From the NCBI RefSeq assembly GCF_001543145.1, contig NZ_CP014160.1:1550001-1614000 (forward strand): DNA of 64,000 nucleotides, read 5' to 3'. Below the pieces are notes generated by a model. It saw only the letters and a program-made list of their open reading frames with translations, did no database searches and was not told where the DNA came from. Numbering within the stretch: the stretch's first letter is position 1; each line of letters begins with the position of its first letter. Positions 62,147 to 64,000 of this stretch are shown one piece after another. This DNA is from Aerococcus sanguinicola (lineage in GTDB: Bacteria; Bacillota; Bacilli; Lactobacillales; Aerococcaceae). A program made the translations under genes and the position numbers.

Positions 62147-62797
62147 ATGAAAATTTTAGTTACAGCTTTTGATCCTTTTGGTGAAGATAAGATCAACCCG
62201 GCCACTGAAGCCGTCAAAACACTTCCTGACCAAATTGCCGGAGCAGAAGTCATTAAGTTAGAAATTCCGACAGTCTTTGTGAAAAGTGCGGAGGTTGTGA
62301 GCCAGGCCATCGCAGACCATCAACCTGACTATGTGGTCAATGTGGGCCAGGCAGGGGGACGCTATGCCTTAACCCCAGAACGGGTGGCTATTAACTGGGA
62401 TGATGCCCGGATTGCGGATAACGAGGGCAAGCAACCCATCGACCAGCCTATCCAAGCGGACGGCCCAGCAGCCTACTTCTCCAGCCTCCCTATCAAAGCT
62501 ATGGTAGCGGCTATTAAGGAAGCCCAACTGCCTGCAGAAGTCTCTAATACAGCCGGCACCTTCGTCTGCAACCACATCATGTACCAGACCCTCTACCTGA
62601 TCGACAAGACTTATCCCGAAGTTAAGGGCGCCGGCTTCATCCATATCCCTTACCTTCCCGAACAAGTCGTGGACCGTCCCAACACCCCATCTATGGGCCT
62701 CACCGACATCAGCCGAGGCCTAGAAGCCGCCATCTCAGCCATCGTCGCCTATGACGGCAAAGAAGACCTCCACAGCGTCGGAGGAAAAACGCATTAA
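62147..62797 (+). CDS. pcp: pyroglutamyl-peptidase I
   Basis: A cytoplasmic cysteine peptidase removing N-terminal pyroglutamate from peptides. Family motifs are [10 protein letters not shown], the catalytic Glu in [14 protein letters not shown], the catalytic Cys in [11 protein letters not shown], and His in [10 protein letters not shown]. At 216 residues it is full length. It ends the DUF969-DUF979-pcp operon, and a structured-repeat array begins seven bases after its stop. Confidence 0.96.
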   Translation: MKILVTAFDPFGEDKINPATEAVKTLPDQIAGAEVIKLEIPTVFVKSAEVVSQAIADHQPDYVVNVGQAGGRYALTPERVAINWDDARIADNEGKQPIDQPIQADGPAAYFSSLPIKAMVAAIKEAQLPAEVSNTAGTFVCNHIMYQTLYLIDKTYPEVKGAGFIHIPYLPEQVVDRPNTPSMGLTDISRGLEAAISAIVAYDGKEDLHSVGGKTH

Positions 62798-62800
62798 ATA

Positions 62801-63185
62801 AGGGTGAGAGCAGTTGCGCCTAGACTTGAATGACTGGAGCCCAATCGGAAAAGAGCGGCTTTAGCCGATCGTTCCGATTGGGTGAAGTCACTTCAAGTCT
62901 GCAACTGCGAACCCGACTATAGGGTGTGAGGGAGCGCGGGTAGAAGTGGACCGCTGGAGCAAAGCGACAGAGAAGACTGAAAGTCTTCGACGGCGCTTTG
63001 TGAAGAGGAGCCACTTCTGCGCGACCGAACCCGACTAGGAAAGGGTGAGAGGGCTGGCGGTTAGCTTTACTTCACTGGAGCAAGTCGCCAGAGCAGTCTG
63101 CAAGACTGCGGCGGAGACTTGCGAAGTGACAGGAAAGCTGCTAGCACGAACCCGACTAAAGGGTGCGGGGGCTGGCGGTTAAATT
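62801..63185 (+). repeat. tandem array of the ~118-bp structured repeat (three full, one truncated)
   Basis: Copies start at about 62801, 62920, 63040 and 63163. Outer arms are GCAGTTGC/GCAACTGC in copy 1, GGAGCGCG/CGCGACC (imperfect) in copy 2, and GGGCTGGC/GCTAGCAC (one mismatch, one G-T) in copy 3. Inner arms are AGACTTGAA/TTCAAGTCT, AGAAGTGG/CCACTTCT and AGCTTT/AAAGCT. The last copy ends after AGGGTGCGGGGGCTGGCGG. No gene is supported between pcp and 63632. Confidence 0.92.
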
Positions 63186-63285
63186 GACCAAGATCCAATT
63201 AAATGCTGTGATTGTGGGTCAATGATGACCAACATTCAAATAGAGCTTTCGATTGTGGGTTGACATACTGAATAAAACCATCCCC

Positions 63286-63357
63286 AAAAAGCGGTGGGAG
63301 TCCAAAGCCTATCCAGCGACTCTTCTCGATAGGCAGATAGGACTTCCATCGCTTTTT
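63286..63357 (+). terminator. branched hairpin terminator
   Basis: AAAAAGCGGTGGGAGTCC pairs with GGACTTCCATCGCTTTTT. An inner stem GCCTATC/GATAGGC makes the structure two-tiered. Confidence 0.75.
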
Positions 63358-63361
63358 AATA

Positions 63362-63389
63362 TTGAAACGTTTTCACAAACTGTTATAAT
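63362..63389 (+). promoter_or_regulatory. promoter upstream of ogt
   Basis: TTGAAA and TATAAT with 16-bp spacing, about 240 bp before the ogt start. The stretch between holds an open frame encoding a hydrophobic segment (LAIGLLLLVVGTAFL) that lacks a usable start codon. Confidence 0.55.
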
Positions 63390-63631
63390 GAATAGAGAAA
63401 GTTATTATAGAAAGGTCCTTGTTAGGAAGACAAAGCGGTTGCGCCTAACACCTGGGACTTTGTCTTAGCGATTGGCCTTCTCTTGTTGCTAGTGGTTGGG
63501 ACAGCCTTTCTTACCAAATACATGCGCCAGCCGGAAGATAAGGACTAGCTTTTCGCTTTCATCTCTGGGTAAAATTTTGTACACTTGACTTGAAGCTTGG
63601 GACGGTCAGATTCAATGAAAGGGGGCTTAGG

Positions 63632-64000
63632 GTGCTGAGTGCTTATTATCAATCTAAATTGGGAGTCATCCAACTGACTTATCAAGGGGACCACTTATAT
63701 GGGCTCAGCTTTGACGATGACCTGCCCCAGGATAGTCAACCGGCAGATAGCTGCCCTGAGCTGGAGGAAGTCTGCCAGGCCTTAGATGCTTATTTCGCCG
63801 GGCAAGCCGTCCAGCTAGCGCCTGAGAGCCTGGTTCTCCAGGGAACACCCTTCCAGGAGCGGGTTTGGGCCTTATTAAGGGAGATTCCCTATGGCCAGGT
63901 AACGACTTATGGCGACCTGGCTAAGACCTATGAAGTCCGTTACCAGACCTCCATGTCTGCCCAGGCAATCGGCGGCGCAGTGGGCCGCAATCCCATTGCC
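63632..64000 (+). CDS. ogt: methylated-DNA--protein-cysteine methyltransferase (3' end outside window)
   Basis: GTG 63632 follows AAAGGGGG and opens a frame to the window end encoding LSAYYQSKLGVIQLTYQGD, then GTPFQERVWALLREIPYGQ, TTYGDLAKTY and QAIGGAVGRNPIA. This is the Ogt/Ada C-terminal family, which removes alkyl groups from O6 of guanine by suicide transfer. The sequence ends just before the expected catalytic P-C-H-R motif, so the active Cys is outside the window. With tag it gives two alkylation-repair genes in the region. Confidence 0.9.
   Translation, partial: MLSAYYQSKLGVIQLTYQGDHLYGLSFDDDLPQDSQPADSCPELEEVCQALDAYFAGQAVQLAPESLVLQGTPFQERVWALLREIPYGQVTTYGDLAKTYEVRYQTSMSAQAIGGAVGRNPIA

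Noticed and set aside
63426..63548. Small membrane peptide upstream of ogt
   Set aside because: The frame encodes a hydrophobic segment and a charged tail, but no start codon precedes the segment. A broken small gene is possible but not supported enough to call.

Overview
The window looks like a chromosomal segment of a Gram-positive coccus of the Lactobacillales, most likely an Aerococcus-type organism (an inference from overall gene content and moderate GC, not from a marker gene). Supporting signs are an infC-rpmI-rplT operon with an L20-type leader and a non-AUG infC start, an LPXTG surface protein, lipoproteins with Gram-positive lipoboxes, a T-box leader and a CpsC/CpsD capsule kinase pair. 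No rRNA or tRNA gene, integrase or IS transposase was seen.

Layout. 0-8 kb: end of lplA, tag, a MetQ-like lipoprotein, infC-rpmI-rplT, a NERD-domain protein and an alanine/Na+ symporter. 8.2-24.3 kb: a Wzy-type capsule locus. CpsC and CpsD are followed by a set of S. aureus CP5/CP8-like genes (CapD, CapM, CapN, CapL, CapE, CapF, CapG) predicted to make and join D-FucNAc and L-FucNAc, then glycosyltransferases, a Wzy-like polymerase, an Ltp-repeat protein and a Wzx flippase. 24.7-40.2 kb: an AT-rich accessory region that reads as a defence island. It holds a broken acyltransferase, a Kiwa pair (kwaB then kwaA), a HEPN-like orphan, an ApeA-like gene split by a frameshift next to a nuclease-helicase, an XRE/ImmA protease regulator, and a three-gene toxin-antitoxin-chaperone set with an ADP-ribosyltransferase-like toxin and a SecB-like chaperone (CmdTAC-like). 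These are interspersed with surface proteins. 40.5-46.7 kb: a PTS IIBC protein lacking the usual IIB cysteine, and an HptRSA-like sensor kinase / regulator / binding-protein operon. 46.7-52.5 kb: FMN riboswitch, ribD-ribE-ribBA-ribH, then a flavin-dependent reductase with a covalent-FMN domain. 53-62.8 kb: glutamate symporter, VanZ-like protein, MscS channel, a small metabolic cluster (amidohydrolase, lipocalin-like, SDR), a Leu-type T-box with a carboxylate-type permease, and DUF969-DUF979-pcp. The window ends inside an O6-methylguanine methyltransferase gene.

Non-coding repeats are the most unusual part. (1) A ~118-bp element in tandem arrays at four sites. Its arms differ between copies but stay complementary, and its internal-loop and flank motifs are constant. 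(2) A 124-175 bp element with imperfect terminal inverted repeats starting TGAGCA, plus solo ends. (3) Arrays of 40-41 bp units, each holding a hairpin, with a different sequence at each of three loci. All lie between genes, mostly just after stop codons, and one ~118-bp copy supplies the C-terminus of a coding sequence. These families look like an undescribed, structurally constrained repeat system.
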